Assembly (NCBI GenBank): GCA_024228575.1
Contig: JAAETH010000637.1
Coordinates: 1-56,749, forward strand
Reading direction: 5' to 3'
Source of the DNA: Actinomycetes bacterium
GTDB lineage: Bacteria > Actinomycetota > Acidimicrobiia > Acidimicrobiales > Poriferisodalaceae
Length of the DNA: 56,749 nucleotides
Under the pieces are notes generated by a model. The model was given only the letters and a program-made list of their open reading frames with translations, did not search any database and was not told the DNA's origin. Of this stretch, positions 17,930-27,909 are shown piece after piece. Within the stretch, counting starts at the first letter, position 1, and the number at the start of each line of letters is the position of its first letter. The translations under genes were made by a program, and so were the position numbers.

Positions 17930-18630
17930 GCCCCGCCTTCCTCGGCCTCAAAGGCAGCCATGACTTCGGCTTCGAGTTGTGCCTCGAGATGTTCTGGGAT
18001 CTCCTCCATGTCGACGATGCCTGGCCACGGTTTCACGACCCTGGCGAGCAGGGGATAGTCCTTGCGCAACGGGTGACCTTCGAAACCGCTGGGAAGGTAG
18101 AGATTCCGCAACCGGGGGTGGCCGGCGAATGTGACACCAAACATCTCCCACGCCTCACGCTCGTGCCAGTCGGCGCCCGGATAGACGCCGGTCCAGGTGC
18201 CGATCGTCATCGAGTCGTCGATGTCGGCTTTGAGCGTCACACCCAAACCTTCTGTGATCGAATGAACCCGGGCGAAAGCCTGGAAACGGGTGTCGCCGCC
18301 GGCCACTCCAGTGGCTTCGGGAACGCTCGAGATCGATTCGCCGTCATCGCCGGTATCGAAGTCGGCGTCCTCGTAGCGACCCTCGGGAGCGATAGCCCAG
18401 TCGATGATGGAGAGGAAGCCGAAGTAGGCGAAGTCCATGGTGTGAAGCGCCCGAGCGGCATCCTGCCATCGATTGCCGTCGACCCTGACCCACACGTCGG
18501 CTCCCGGTTGGACATGACTCTCGACCACACCGTCGCCAAGGACCTCGGTGAGGCGCTCGACCACACTGTCGCGGGCCTCGTCGGCTAGTACTTCTGCGGG
18601 AGTGTCGTTGTCTGTGGTCTCGTCGGCCAC
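17926..18630 (-). CDS. nuoC: NADH-quinone oxidoreductase subunit C (operon nuo1)
   Basis: A 234-residue 30-kDa-type peripheral subunit that scaffolds NuoD and NuoI. The signature WHEREAWEMFGVTFAGHPRLRNLYLP and the following GHPLRKDYPL are clear. It is about 70 residues longer than the copy in the second operon because of an acidic N-terminal extension and an inserted acidic loop around residues 75-95. GTG 18630 is 7 nt after nuoB1; its stop overlaps the nuoD1 start (ATGA). Confidence 0.95.
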   Translation of the reverse strand: MADETTDNDTPAEVLADEARDSVVERLTEVLGDGVVESHVQPGADVWVRVDGNRWQDAARALHTMDFAYFGFLSIIDWAIAPEGRYEDADFDTGDDGESISSVPEATGVAGGDTRFQAFARVHSITEGLGVTLKADIDDSMTIGTWTGVYPGADWHEREAWEMFGVTFAGHPRLRNLYLPSGFEGHPLRKDYPLLARVVKPWPGIVDMEEIPEHLEAQLEAEVMAAFEAEEGGA

Positions 18631-18637
18631 TGGTTCC

Positions 18638-19126
18638 TCACTCGGCGACGACGATGGGATCGCCGCGCCACTTCTCGCCCATGTCTTCGTTGAGAATGCG
18701 GTCCTGCAACATCACGAAACCCTCGAGTAGGGCCTCGGGCCGCGGGGGGCACCCGGGAACATAGACGTCTACGGGAATGATCTGGTCGACTCCCTTGGTA
18801 ACCGAGTAGCTATCCCAGTAGGGACCCCCACTGTTCGAACATGACCCCATCGAGATGACGTACTTGGGTTCGGGCATCTGTTCGTAGAGACGCAGGACGA
18901 CCGGTGCCATCTTGTCGGTGACGGTGCCGGCGACGACAAGGAGGTCCGCCTGACGGGGACTGGCTGGAAAGGGGATGATTCCCAGACGCATGGCGTCGTA
19001 GCGCGGCGAGCCGATTGCGGCACCCATCTCGATAGCGCAGCAGGCAAGACCCCACTGGTACATCCACATGGACCGCGAGCGCCCGAAGTTGAGCAACTTC
19101 TGGAGGGGGCCCTTCGCGAGGCCCAT
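18638..19126 (-). CDS. nuoB: NADH-quinone oxidoreductase subunit B (operon nuo1)
   Basis: A 162-residue subunit holding cluster N2, the last electron carrier before quinone. The four ligand cysteines are in [20 protein letters not shown] and [10 protein letters not shown] chose ATG 19126 because it follows the nuoA1 stop by 5 nt with a GGTGGG ribosome site. An ATG 12 codons upstream (19162) would overlap nuoA1 by 31 nt and has no ribosome site. The family typically starts with a short helix like [13 protein letters not shown]. Confidence 0.95.
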   Translation of the reverse strand: MGLAKGPLQKLLNFGRSRSMWMYQWGLACCAIEMGAAIGSPRYDAMRLGIIPFPASPRQADLLVVAGTVTDKMAPVVLRLYEQMPEPKYVISMGSCSNSGGPYWDSYSVTKGVDQIIPVDVYVPGCPPRPEALLEGFVMLQDRILNEDMGEKWRGDPIVVAE

Positions 19127-19131
19127 CTCTA

Positions 19132-19497
19132 CTAAGCCCACCGAAGTACTCCCTTGCGCCATGCGTAGCCGAGGCCGAGAGCGAGGATGGCGATGAAGAT
19201 ACCCATCTCGACCAGTCCGAACAGGCCGTAGTCCTCCAGCTGGATGGCCCACGGGAAGATGAAGACCGCCTCGACATCAAACACAACAAACAGAACGGCG
19301 AAGACGTAGTAGCGGACCTGACTCTGGACCCATTCGCTGCCGGAAGGGTCTACACCGGACTCGTAGGCGATGAGTTTCTGGCGCGTGGGTCGGGTCGGAC
19401 GCAAGAAACGGGCGAGCCCGAGCATGACGGCCACCATGCCCACGGCAGCGACGCCGAAGAGGGCAACAACTAGATAGCTACGGACGAGTTCGGACAC
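19132..19497 (-). CDS. nuoA: NADH-quinone oxidoreductase subunit A (operon nuo1)
   Basis: A 121-residue membrane subunit with three helices. YESGVDP is the conserved first loop (usually YECG; here the cysteine is replaced by serine), and [22 protein letters not shown] is TM2. GTG 19497 ([11 protein letters not shown]) gives the usual family length; the longer open frame upstream runs antisense to the serine hydrolase. It is the first gene of nuo1, with a promoter expected in the 135 bp shared with the divergent serine hydrolase. No nuoE, F or G follows. Confidence 0.93.
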   Translation of the reverse strand: MSELVRSYLVVALFGVAAVGMVAVMLGLARFLRPTRPTRQKLIAYESGVDPSGSEWVQSQVRYYVFAVLFVVFDVEAVFIFPWAIQLEDYGLFGLVEMGIFIAILALGLGYAWRKGVLRWA

Positions 19498-19632
19498 GGC
19501 GGGAGAGGCTGATGATCGTTTCCATGAGCCAGCAAGCCCCGCTTGTCGCCTCTGGTGAGGATGCCAACACCTACAAGCTACTCGCTCTGGAACCGTCACC
19601 GGGGAAATGGGCGCAACAGGTGCCAAGCTGGC

Positions 19633-20667
19633 GTGGTGTCGATCGATCGAATCACCGCTTTGGGAGCAGACGTGTTGCTCGCCGCGCAGAACCAACACTT
19701 CTCGGGCGTGGTGGTGATCCATCATCGAGGACATCTGGTCGTGGAGTACTCCGGCGGCTTGGCCAACCGTGCGGGACCAACACCCATGACGGTCACCACT
19801 CGCCTTGCTACCGCCAGTGGAACCAAGGGGTTCACCGCCCTTGCCGTGGCGTCGCTGATCGAGGAAGGGGTGCTCGGGTTCGACACCCCCCTTTTCGACG
19901 TGATCGGCAACGATCTTCCCTACGTCGATCGTGCAGTAACGATCGCCCATCTGCTGGGACACACATCCGGCGTCGGCGACTACCTCGACGAGGAGCAACT
20001 CGGCGACATCGACGACCATGTTCTCGATGTGCCCGTTCACCTGCTCGAGGGACCCCAGGACTATGTGCCGATCCTCAACCGGTACAAGCAGCGCGGTTCG
20101 CCTGGCAGCCACTTCGCCTACAACAACAGCGGATACGTGATGCTGGCGTTGGCGATCGAACGTTCGACCGGGTCGCGATATCACGACGAGGTACGCAGAC
20201 GGGTGTTCGAGCCTGCATCGATGGAGGCAACCGACTTCCTCCGCAGCGATCGATTGCCCAGCGGGACCGCGCTCGGCTATCTGGCCGACGGCCGAACAAA
20301 CGTGTTTCACCTCCCCGTGATCGGAACCGGCGATGGAGGGGCGTACACCACCGCGCCAGACATGATGCGATTCTGGGACACCCTCTTCGCCGGGCGTATC
20401 GTCGACCACTCGCTGGTCGCGCGGATGACAACGGCTACCGGCCAGGCTTCTCAGGACCGGACGTACGGCCTCGGCTTCTGGATCGGGCACGACCGCACCA
20501 CGGTGCAGCTGGAGGGGATGGACGCCGGAGTGTCGTTGCGTTCGGGATCAAACCCCAAGACCGGCTTGTGTCATTGCATCATCGCCAACAACTCCTCCGA
20601 CGTGTGGCCGCTGGCCAGGATCATCGACAACCACCTCAAGAGTGAAGACGAGACGCGGACCAGGTGA
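19633..20667 (+). CDS. Serine hydrolase of the beta-lactamase (class C-like) family
   Basis: A 344-residue protein of the serine beta-lactamase/penicillin-binding-protein fold (COG1680). The catalytic SxxK is SGTK at residues 62-65 and the second motif YxN is YNN at 163-165. GHTSG around 110 and the GDGGAYTTAPDM segment are also typical. Members are esterases, peptidases or true beta-lactamases; nothing here decides which. No signal peptide is visible, so it may be cytoplasmic. The start is uncertain: GTG 19633 or 19636 fits the family, while TTG 19543 or ATG 19561 would add an unlike N-terminus. It stands alone between nuo1 and the hyp genes, on the opposite strand. Confidence 0.85.
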   Translation: MVSIDRITALGADVLLAAQNQHFSGVVVIHHRGHLVVEYSGGLANRAGPTPMTVTTRLATASGTKGFTALAVASLIEEGVLGFDTPLFDVIGNDLPYVDRAVTIAHLLGHTSGVGDYLDEEQLGDIDDHVLDVPVHLLEGPQDYVPILNRYKQRGSPGSHFAYNNSGYVMLALAIERSTGSRYHDEVRRRVFEPASMEATDFLRSDRLPSGTALGYLADGRTNVFHLPVIGTGDGGAYTTAPDMMRFWDTLFAGRIVDHSLVARMTTATGQASQDRTYGLGFWIGHDRTTVQLEGMDAGVSLRSGSNPKTGLCHCIIANNSSDVWPLARIIDNHLKSEDETRTR

Positions 20668-20681
20668 ACCCGACGACAGGG

Positions 20682-21725
20682 TCAACAGATGCGGGGAAGT
20701 TGCTCGCCGAGGGGACGGTCGACCACATAGGTCGAACCGAGGGCGGTCCTCGCGATCACCATGCCGGGGCGTCGTTCGACCATCTCACCGATCGAGCTCG
20801 CCTCGGCACCTTCTGGACGTGATCTCATCACTTCGAGCACTGCCTCGGCCCGATCTGCCTCTACCACCCCTACAAGCACACCTTCGTTGGCTACATGTAG
20901 TGCGTCGAGACCCAACATCTCGCACGCGCCGCGCACCTGTGGCGGCACCGGAACCACCTCGGCGTCAAACTCGACCCCAAGGCCGGCATCTGTCGCGATC
21001 TCGTACAGGACCCCGGCCAATCCCCCACGGGTTGCATCGCGAAGACACCGGACTCCGCCGACTTCGAGCATCGCGGCAACCAGTCCGGCAAGGGGGGCAC
21101 AGTCGGACTCGATTGTTGTTTCGAACTCGAGCCCTTCTCGAAGACTCATCACGGCGACACCATGCCGGCCGATCGGCCCGCTGACGATCACAACATCGCC
21201 CGACTCGACCTGAGTCGGCCCGAGTTCGACCCCGTCGGGGATGAACCCCACACCAGAAGTTGTGATGTACATGCCGTCGGCGCGACCCAGCTCGACGACC
21301 TTGGTGTCGCCCGCAACCAGTTCGACATCGGCGATGGTCGCGGCGTGCCCCATCGCCGTCGCCACCAGACCCAATACCTCGAGATCGAGGCCCTCCTCGA
21401 GCACAAAGGCCGTCGACAACGCAAGAGGCACGGCCCCCACCATGGCCAGATCGTTCACCGTTCCGTTGATCGCGAGATCGCCGATACAGCCGCCCGGGAA
21501 GAACAGGGGATGAACCACGAAGCTGTCCGTTGTGAACGCGAGCCGGCCCTCCCCCAGGTCGAGAACTGCGGAGTCGAGTCCGTTCGCCTCGGCTGCCGCG
21601 CCGCCAAAGGCGGGGATGAACAGATGGTCGACCAACTCCGATGTCAGGAGACCTCCTCCGCCGTGGGCCAATGTCACGCGCGGGTGATCACGCAACGGCA
21701 GTGGGCAGCTCCAGCCGTCAACCAC
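20682..21725 (-). CDS. hypE: Hydrogenase maturation protein HypE
   Basis: A 347-residue ATP-dependent dehydratase that converts the thiocarbamate on its C-terminal cysteine into thiocyanate, the source of the cyanide ligands of the [NiFe] site. HGGGG near the N-terminus, the [17 protein letters not shown] block, and the terminal PRIC with the acceptor cysteine are intact. GTG 21725 overlaps the hypD stop by 8 nt. It is the last gene of the hydrogenase operon and ends 14 nt from the convergent serine hydrolase. Confidence 0.95.
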   Translation of the reverse strand: MVDGWSCPLPLRDHPRVTLAHGGGGLLTSELVDHLFIPAFGGAAAEANGLDSAVLDLGEGRLAFTTDSFVVHPLFFPGGCIGDLAINGTVNDLAMVGAVPLALSTAFVLEEGLDLEVLGLVATAMGHAATIADVELVAGDTKVVELGRADGMYITTSGVGFIPDGVELGPTQVESGDVVIVSGPIGRHGVAVMSLREGLEFETTIESDCAPLAGLVAAMLEVGGVRCLRDATRGGLAGVLYEIATDAGLGVEFDAEVVPVPPQVRGACEMLGLDALHVANEGVLVGVVEADRAEAVLEVMRSRPEGAEASSIGEMVERRPGMVIARTALGSTYVVDRPLGEQLPRIC

Positions 21726-22818
21726 CCGACACCCCCGCGGGGCGATAACGGAAGTAGGCAGCGCAAGCCCCTTCGCTCGACACCATCGGCGCACCGAGCG
21801 GGCGACGAGGTGTGCACCCGATGCCGAACGCCGGACACTCGTTGGGTTTGATGATCCCCTGGAGTACTTCGCCCGCCCTACAGTCGGGCGACTCGGGTAC
21901 GTTCAGTTCGGGGACATCAAAACGAACCTCGGCGTCGAAGTCGCGAAAGGTCTCGGTCAGGCGCCAACCGCTGGCCGGCAGTTCACCCATACCGCGCCAG
22001 GCCCGATCACAGGGCTCGAACACACGGTCGAGCAGATCTCTGGCCACCCGATTCCCCTCAGGCTTGACCATCCTCGTGTAGGCGTTCTCGACCCGCGCTT
22101 CACCGGCCTCGAGCTGAACCACAGCGCGCCGAATACCTTCGAGAAGGTCGAGCGCCTCAAAACCCGTCACGACGATCGGTACGTTGAAACGTTCGACCAA
22201 GGGTTCGTACTGTGTCGTGCCCATCACGGTACATACGTGACCAGCAGCGAGGAAGGCGTCTATCTGGTTGGTCGGGCTGGAAGCGATAGCAGCGATGGCC
22301 GGCGGAACGAGCACATGGCTGACGAGCACCGAAAAGTTCGTGATGCCGCGCGATCGAGCGGTCTCGATAGCCATCGCATTGGCCGGTGCCGTGGTTTCGA
22401 ACCCGACACCAAAAAAGACGATCTCACTATCGGGAAGCTCCTCGGCGAGTTTCAAGGCATCCATCGGCGAGTACACGACCCTGACGTCGGCCCCCTCGCT
22501 CCGCTTTCTCATCAGATCGGATTCGGTCGCCGGCACGCGCAACATGTCGCCAAATGTGCAGAACACAACTCCGGGCAACGAGGCAATATGGAGTGCAGCC
22601 TCGATCATCGAGATCGGGGTCACACACACCGGGCACCCCGGACCGTGGACCAGGCGGATCTCCTCTGGCAACAGCTGGTCGAGCCCGTTTCGCACGATCG
22701 AGTGAGTCTGCCCACCACACACCTCCATCAGCGACCACGGTCGGGTGGTCACCCGCCCGATGCCTGTCAGGAGACGGCGGGCCAGATCGGCGTCGCGAAA
22801 TGTTTCGGGACCGCTCAC
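21718..22818 (-). CDS. hypD: Hydrogenase maturation protein HypD
   Basis: A 366-residue iron-sulfur protein that, with HypC, carries the Fe(CN)2CO unit during assembly. Conserved motifs are [38 protein letters not shown] and the [4Fe-4S] cysteines of the C-terminal domain in [21 protein letters not shown] with IGCTP. GTG 22818 overlaps the hypC stop as GTGA. Length is typical. Confidence 0.96.
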   Translation of the reverse strand: MSGPETFRDADLARRLLTGIGRVTTRPWSLMEVCGGQTHSIVRNGLDQLLPEEIRLVHGPGCPVCVTPISMIEAALHIASLPGVVFCTFGDMLRVPATESDLMRKRSEGADVRVVYSPMDALKLAEELPDSEIVFFGVGFETTAPANAMAIETARSRGITNFSVLVSHVLVPPAIAAIASSPTNQIDAFLAAGHVCTVMGTTQYEPLVERFNVPIVVTGFEALDLLEGIRRAVVQLEAGEARVENAYTRMVKPEGNRVARDLLDRVFEPCDRAWRGMGELPASGWRLTETFRDFDAEVRFDVPELNVPESPDCRAGEVLQGIIKPNECPAFGIGCTPRRPLGAPMVSSEGACAAYFRYRPAGVSGG

Positions 22819-23075
22819 CTTGCACCCTTCGCGCCTCGGTCGGCGACATCGATCTCGTCGATCTCGCGCAACAGGGCAAGGGTCTCGCCGGCCGCTTCCT
22901 CGTCAACAACCGCTATTGCGAACCCCGCGTGCACCAAGACATATTCACCAATCTGGGCTTCGGGCAACAGGGCGAAACAGACATCCTTGCGAACACCCTC
23001 GACGTCGATGACACCAACAGCTGTGCCACGATCGTCACCCAACTCGACCAGCCGGCCGGGAACAGCCAGGCACAT
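22815..23075 (-). CDS. hypC: Hydrogenase maturation chaperone HypC
   Basis: An 86-residue HypC/HupF chaperone. The mature N-terminus begins with the essential cysteine in MCLAVPGRL, which binds the iron centre and later the large-subunit precursor. The conserved small barrel is followed by an acidic helix ([17 protein letters not shown]). ATG 23075 lies one base after the hypF stop, and the gene overlaps hypD. Confidence 0.96.
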   Translation of the reverse strand: MCLAVPGRLVELGDDRGTAVGVIDVEGVRKDVCFALLPEAQIGEYVLVHAGFAIAVVDEEAAGETLALLREIDEIDVADRGAKGAR

Positions 23076-23076
23076 A

Positions 23077-25359
23077 TCAGGACCTCCTCATGCTGCGCGC
23101 CGCAGCAATCCACGCCTGCCCCAGAGACAGGCCACCATCGTTGCTGGGCACGAGCCGATGGATCATCGGTTCGAACCCTGCATCCTCGAGCTTCGCCGAG
23201 CAGGACTGCGTGAGCAGAGCGTTCTGGAAGACACCTCCGACGAGAGCAACCCTGCTGATAGCACGGACCTTGTGAATCTGCTGAACAGCATCGACCACCA
23301 TTGAAGCCACGGTCTCGTGAAAACGCCAGGAAATCTCGGCTGGCGTTCGCCCTGCAGCCAGGTCCGAGACCACGGAACGAACAACAGGCCCGGCGTCGAT
23401 GACTCCATCGACCGTCTCAAACCGGTAGGGATGCTCACCTCCTCCGAGGGCGGAAAACTCGAGCAGGACAGGGCCCTGGGCCTCGTATGTGATCTCGTGA
23501 CACAGGTTGAGCAGCGAAGCCACAGCATCAAAAAGTCGGCCCATACTCGACGTCGGAACCGTTCCGATGCCGCTTTCCACCTGACGTTTCAGGAAGGTGA
23601 GTTCACCCTTGTCGAAGTACCTGACCGGCGCGAGGTCGTCGAGCAACTCGACACCCGCCGAGAGCAGGTGAGCTACCGCGGAGCGGGCGGGAACTCGAAC
23701 AGAGGCATCGCCACCTGGCAACGGGACATACCCCAGGTGGGCCATCCGCTCGAATCCGAACGCATCGGCGATCATGAACTCGCCGCCCCAGATCGCTCGG
23801 TCGCTTCCATAACCCGTTCCGTCAAATGCCACACCGATGATCGGCTCGTCCGGTTCCAGGCCCGCCTCGGCGGCCATGGCACACACATGGGCGTGATGAT
23901 GCTGGACCGTCTCGACACGAACGCCAGCAGTGTCCCCATAGGAGCGACCCCACCGAGAACCGTGATAGCCGGGATGGGCGTCAACGGCCACAACACCGGG
24001 CGACAACCGGTACATCTCGGCGAATTGTCGAACGCCCGCCGACAACACGTCGAGTGCATCGGGACTGTTCAGTTCACCGACATGTTGGCTGGTCCAGAAC
24101 CAATCACCCGACCCCACGGAGAAGGTGTTCTTCTGATCGGCACCGGCAGCGACAACGTCGTCGACCCGACCACACATCTTTGAGGGCACAGGCACCGGCA
24201 TGGGGGCATGGCCACGCCCACGCCTGATCGGCATCGCCGCGCCTGCGACAACCCGCACGACCGAATCGTCGGCAGGCGTGTGTATGGGTCGATCGTGGCC
24301 AAGGACGCCGTCGGCCAACATCAGCAGAGGGTCGAGATCGTCGCTGTGGAGAATGGGCTGGCCCGACAGGTTTGCGCTTGTCATGACCAGCGGCGGAGCA
24401 CCCGCAGCGAACAACAGATGGTGAACACCCGTGTATGGCAATAGCAGACCGACCAGGGGGTTTGCCGGCGCGACCGAGGGCGAGAGGTCGCTCGATTCGC
24501 GGCGCCCCACCAGAACGATCGGCCTCGCACACCCGCTCAACTCCTCGGCCTCGACGTCGTCGAGGTGGGCACGGGCCCTCGCCTCACCGAGCGACGCCAC
24601 CATGACCGCAAGTGCCTTGTCCGGGCGGTGTTTGCGACCGCGGAGCGAAGCGATCGCCAGATCGGAGCGAGCGTCGCACACGAGGTGGTAGCCACCGACA
24701 CCCTTGAGTGCGATCACTCCCCCGTGTCGCAATACATCAACTCCGAGTCCGAGAGCCTCGTCGCGTTCGGCGTCGGCTCCGGCGCTGTCGGCCCACCACA
24801 ACACCGGTCCGCACTCGTGACACGAGACGGGTTGGGCGTGAAAACGACGATCGAGTGGGTCCTCGTACTCGCGACGACAGGAGGGGCACATCTCGAAGTG
24901 CTCCATGGTGGTGTTCGGTCTGTCGTAGGGAAGGCTGCCGATGATGGTGAACCGTGGACCGCAGTCGGTGCAGGTGATGAACGGGTGCCGATAGCGGCGA
25001 TCCGACGGGTCAAACATCTCGTCCACACACGTATCGCACGTTGCCGCATCCGGCGGCACCAGGGTGGATGCACCCTCGGCCCGGCGGCTCTCGACGATGT
25101 GGAACCCGCTGGTATCGATCGGGTTCGTCACCGGTGTGCGGGTCAACGAGACCACCCTGGCAAGAGGAGGTGGTTCGTCGATGATCCGCTCCGCCAACCG
25201 ACAGACCGAGTCGGTCGATCCGACGACCTCGATGATGACCATCGTCGAGTCGTTCCACACCCGCCCCACCAGACCGAGGTCGTTGGCCAGACGAGCCACG
25301 AAGGGCCTGAACCCCACACCCTGCACCACCCCTGTCACTTCGATGCGTTCGGCATTCAC
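23077..25359 (-). CDS. hypF: Carbamoyltransferase HypF
   Basis: A 760-residue enzyme that makes carbamoyl-AMP from carbamoyl phosphate and ATP and transfers the carbamoyl group to HypE. Domains in order: acylphosphatase-like (VVQGVGFRPFVARLA, about residues 10-22); paired zinc fingers (CDTCVDEM, CTDCGPRF, CPSCRREY and CHECGPV, about 100-180); YrdC-like (KGVGGYHLVCDA, HRPDKALAVM); and Kae1-like (HHHAHVCAMAAE, FDGTGYGSD). All hallmark residues are present. GTG 25359 overlaps the protease stop codon as GTGA; the longer frame upstream is not HypF-like. Confidence 0.96.
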   Translation of the reverse strand: MNAERIEVTGVVQGVGFRPFVARLANDLGLVGRVWNDSTMVIIEVVGSTDSVCRLAERIIDEPPPLARVVSLTRTPVTNPIDTSGFHIVESRRAEGASTLVPPDAATCDTCVDEMFDPSDRRYRHPFITCTDCGPRFTIIGSLPYDRPNTTMEHFEMCPSCRREYEDPLDRRFHAQPVSCHECGPVLWWADSAGADAERDEALGLGVDVLRHGGVIALKGVGGYHLVCDARSDLAIASLRGRKHRPDKALAVMVASLGEARARAHLDDVEAEELSGCARPIVLVGRRESSDLSPSVAPANPLVGLLLPYTGVHHLLFAAGAPPLVMTSANLSGQPILHSDDLDPLLMLADGVLGHDRPIHTPADDSVVRVVAGAAMPIRRGRGHAPMPVPVPSKMCGRVDDVVAAGADQKNTFSVGSGDWFWTSQHVGELNSPDALDVLSAGVRQFAEMYRLSPGVVAVDAHPGYHGSRWGRSYGDTAGVRVETVQHHHAHVCAMAAEAGLEPDEPIIGVAFDGTGYGSDRAIWGGEFMIADAFGFERMAHLGYVPLPGGDASVRVPARSAVAHLLSAGVELLDDLAPVRYFDKGELTFLKRQVESGIGTVPTSSMGRLFDAVASLLNLCHEITYEAQGPVLLEFSALGGGEHPYRFETVDGVIDAGPVVRSVVSDLAAGRTPAEISWRFHETVASMVVDAVQQIHKVRAISRVALVGGVFQNALLTQSCSAKLEDAGFEPMIHRLVPSNDGGLSLGQAWIAAARSMRRS

Positions 25360-25820
25360 GAAGCAAACTCCTGGGCGAGTTTGTCGATGAGGGGGTCGAT
25401 AGCCGCCGAAACACTCGGGGTCAGCTCCTCGCCGAACGAGACATCGGCCCACTCGACGCCGTAGACAACCAGACGAGCGGGCATGACCTCCAGCACTTCG
25501 GCCAGGGCGACCGCCTCGGCCACGCCGGCTCCATGTGTGCTGTGCGAACCCATCCAGCCGGGCAGTCGATCGACACCCACCTCGACCCGATGAATCGATC
25601 CGGCCTCGCCGCCCGCCTTCATGGCGTCGACAATGACTACCAATGACCTGTCGCGCCAAACATCGACGAGTCGTGTCGGCTCTCCATCGAGTGATACGAG
25701 GTCAACACCCGGCCCGAGGCGGCCGGTCGAAACGAGCCTCTCGACCACCCGCAGCCCCAAGGCGTCGTCGGTTCGCATCGCAGCGCCCACCCCGATGACG
25801 GCGTCAGCCTCCTCGTTCAA
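25356..25820 (-). CDS. Hydrogenase maturation protease (M52, HycI/HybD-like)
   Basis: A 154-residue endopeptidase of the HycI/HybD family that removes the C-terminal tail of the large subunit after nickel insertion. The family start VIGVGAAMRTDDALGLRVVERL is present, as are an aspartate in VIVDAMKAG and a histidine in STHGAGVAEAV, matching the three nickel-sensing ligands of HybD (Glu/Asp, Asp, His). The TTG start at 25820 overlaps the large-subunit stop codon as TTGA; the in-frame region upstream lies inside the large subunit. Its target should be the neighbouring HyhL. Confidence 0.9.
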   Translation of the reverse strand: MNEEADAVIGVGAAMRTDDALGLRVVERLVSTGRLGPGVDLVSLDGEPTRLVDVWRDRSLVVIVDAMKAGGEAGSIHRVEVGVDRLPGWMGSHSTHGAGVAEAVALAEVLEVMPARLVVYGVEWADVSFGEELTPSVSAAIDPLIDKLAQEFAS

Positions 25821-27121
25821 CGCCGATCTACGGTCAGATCGAGGAAGTGTGTCGCACAGCTGATGCACGGATCGTGATTTCGAATGGTGACCTCGGCCCG
25901 TCGGCGCAGTTCGTCGTCGGGCATGTCGATGTTGTCCTCGACATAGTGGAACAGGTCGTGTTCGATGCTGGCCTGGCTCTGGGATGTGGGCGGGGTGATA
26001 ACGGCGCTGAGCACCGTGCCCCCCTCGTCGATCTCGTAGCGGTGATACAGCAGTCCTCGAGGAGCCTCGGTGACACCGTGGCCGATACCGGCTCTCGGCG
26101 CGACCGGCACCGCAGGCCGTTCTGGCGCCTCGTACCGATCGATGATGTCGATGGCGGTTGCGAAGGCGTGAACCACCTCGACGGCTCGCACGATGATGCT
26201 TCTGAACGGATTGCGGCACACGGGTTCGAGCCCGACCGCCCTCGCCACCTCACGCGCCGCCGGAGCCAGCAGCTCACCTCGCAGTGCATACCTCGCGAGC
26301 GGTCCGACCAGGTAGTTGCCCCTCTCGATGATGTGGGCGTGTAGTGCGGTCGAGTGTTCGACGTGTTCCTCGGCGATGTGATCGAGAAACTCGGCGACCG
26401 GGATGTCGAGTCCACGATCGGAAACAACACGCGACCCGAGGATTGGGTACCTATCGCCGTCGTCGGCCGACACGAGCTCGTGAGGAGACTCGAGATGCGG
26501 GAAATCAAAACCCGAGACCAACTCGACAACCTGGACCGAGAGTTCGAGACCGACCTCGAGCTTGGTCCTCAGATCGAGCAGCTCTCGCCGGGTCGGGGTC
26601 TTGTAGAACCCACCGACCTGCACATTGATCGGATGGATCGCCCTTCCACCGAGGACCTCGAGGATCTCATTGCCGATCTTCTTGATCTTCAGGCCCCGCT
26701 CGACCACGTCGCGGTGGTCCTTTGCCAGGTCGATGGCGCTGTCGTAGCCGAGGAAGTCTGGGGCGTGGAGCATGTGGATGTGCAGGGTGTGGCTCTCGAT
26801 CCACTCACCGCAGTACAGCAGCCGGCGCAGATCGAGCAGCGGGCCATCGACAGTGACCCCGATGGCATCCTCGATCGCGGCGCACGCACTCATCTGGTAG
26901 GCGACCGGGCAGATGCCACAGATGCGAGCGGTGATGTCGGGAGGCTCGGTGTAGCGCCTGCCGCGCAGGAATCCCTCGAAGAAACGGGGCGGCTCGTAGA
27001 TGTTCAGCTGGACATCCACGACATGACCATCCTCGATGCGAACGTGCATCGCCCCTTCACCCTCGACACGTGACAGCGCACCCGTGTCCAGCGTCCTGCT
27101 CCCAGATGCACGATGGGTCAC
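25817..27121 (-). CDS. hyhL: [NiFe] hydrogenase large (alpha) subunit, group 3b-type
   Basis: A 434-residue subunit carrying the Ni-Fe(CN)2CO site. The N-terminal cysteine motif is RICGIC at residues 66-71 and the C-terminal motif is DPCISCATH at 417-425. Only nine residues follow the histidine, giving a very short tail for the maturation protease to remove. Length and the order of neighbouring genes match NADP-linked sulfhydrogenase-type (group 3b) enzymes of archaea and many aerobic bacteria. GTG 27121 overlaps the small-subunit stop (GTGA). Confidence 0.94.
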   Translation of the reverse strand: MTHRASGSRTLDTGALSRVEGEGAMHVRIEDGHVVDVQLNIYEPPRFFEGFLRGRRYTEPPDITARICGICPVAYQMSACAAIEDAIGVTVDGPLLDLRRLLYCGEWIESHTLHIHMLHAPDFLGYDSAIDLAKDHRDVVERGLKIKKIGNEILEVLGGRAIHPINVQVGGFYKTPTRRELLDLRTKLEVGLELSVQVVELVSGFDFPHLESPHELVSADDGDRYPILGSRVVSDRGLDIPVAEFLDHIAEEHVEHSTALHAHIIERGNYLVGPLARYALRGELLAPAAREVARAVGLEPVCRNPFRSIIVRAVEVVHAFATAIDIIDRYEAPERPAVPVAPRAGIGHGVTEAPRGLLYHRYEIDEGGTVLSAVITPPTSQSQASIEHDLFHYVEDNIDMPDDELRRRAEVTIRNHDPCISCATHFLDLTVDRR

Positions 27122-27909
27122 GGCTTCCTCCCGGTGAGGTGGACGGGGACGCTCCTGAAGGGCTCGGACCACGCTGTGAAGGTGTGGAACAGCCTCTCGA
27201 TATCGATCGAGGCCATGCCGGTTTCGGCCAGGCGCTCGGCCATCGACTCGGCGTTTGCGTCCTCGGAAGGGCCAAAGCAACCGAAACAACCGCGGTGGTA
27301 TGTCGGGCACAACGCCCCACATCCGGTATGGGTGACGGGCCCCAAGCATGGCGTCTGCTGGGCGACCAGCACACACTGGTTGCCCTTCCGTTTGCAGTCG
27401 ATGCAGAGGCTGTGGGTGCCGATGTTTGGCCTGCGTCCAGCGAGCAGTGCACCGATGAGCTCGAGCAGCTGGTAGCGGTCGATGGGACAACCTCGCAACT
27501 CGAAGTCGACGGCGACGTGATCGGAGATCGGTGTCGATGTGTCGAGCGTCGAGAGGAACGAGGGTGTTGCGTAGACAACCCTTATCAGCTCCTCCACGTC
27601 GGTGAAGTTCCGCAGTGCTTGGATGCCACCAGCCGTGGCGCAGGCCCCGATGGTGACGAGGAGCTTCGACTGGGCTCTGACCTCTTGGATGCGTTTGACG
27701 TCGTCGGCAGTTGTGATCGAGCCTTCGACCAGCGATACGTCGTAGGGCCCCTCGGAAACCGCACTGGTTGCTTCGAGGAAGTACGCGATGTCAACCTGTT
27801 CAGCGACATCGAGCAACTCGTCCTCACAATCGAGCAGCGTCAGCTGGCAGCCATCACAACTGGCGAACTTCCATACGGCCAGCGACGGCTTGGTCTTGAT
27901 CGCGGTCAC
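27118..27909 (-). CDS. hyhS: [NiFe] hydrogenase small (delta) subunit, group 3b-type
   Basis: A 263-residue cytosolic subunit without a Tat signal. Proximal-cluster cysteines are C18 and C21 (SCDGC), C90 (IGACATAGG) and C141 (RGCPID). Two further [4Fe-4S] sites are expected from C169, C172, C179, C188 and C197, C201, C208, C211. The absence of a signal peptide and of a membrane anchor places the enzyme in the cytoplasm. GTG 27909 overlaps the gamma-subunit stop (GTGA). Confidence 0.94.
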   Translation of the reverse strand: MTAIKTKPSLAVWKFASCDGCQLTLLDCEDELLDVAEQVDIAYFLEATSAVSEGPYDVSLVEGSITTADDVKRIQEVRAQSKLLVTIGACATAGGIQALRNFTDVEELIRVVYATPSFLSTLDTSTPISDHVAVDFELRGCPIDRYQLLELIGALLAGRRPNIGTHSLCIDCKRKGNQCVLVAQQTPCLGPVTHTGCGALCPTYHRGCFGCFGPSEDANAESMAERLAETGMASIDIERLFHTFTAWSEPFRSVPVHLTGRKP

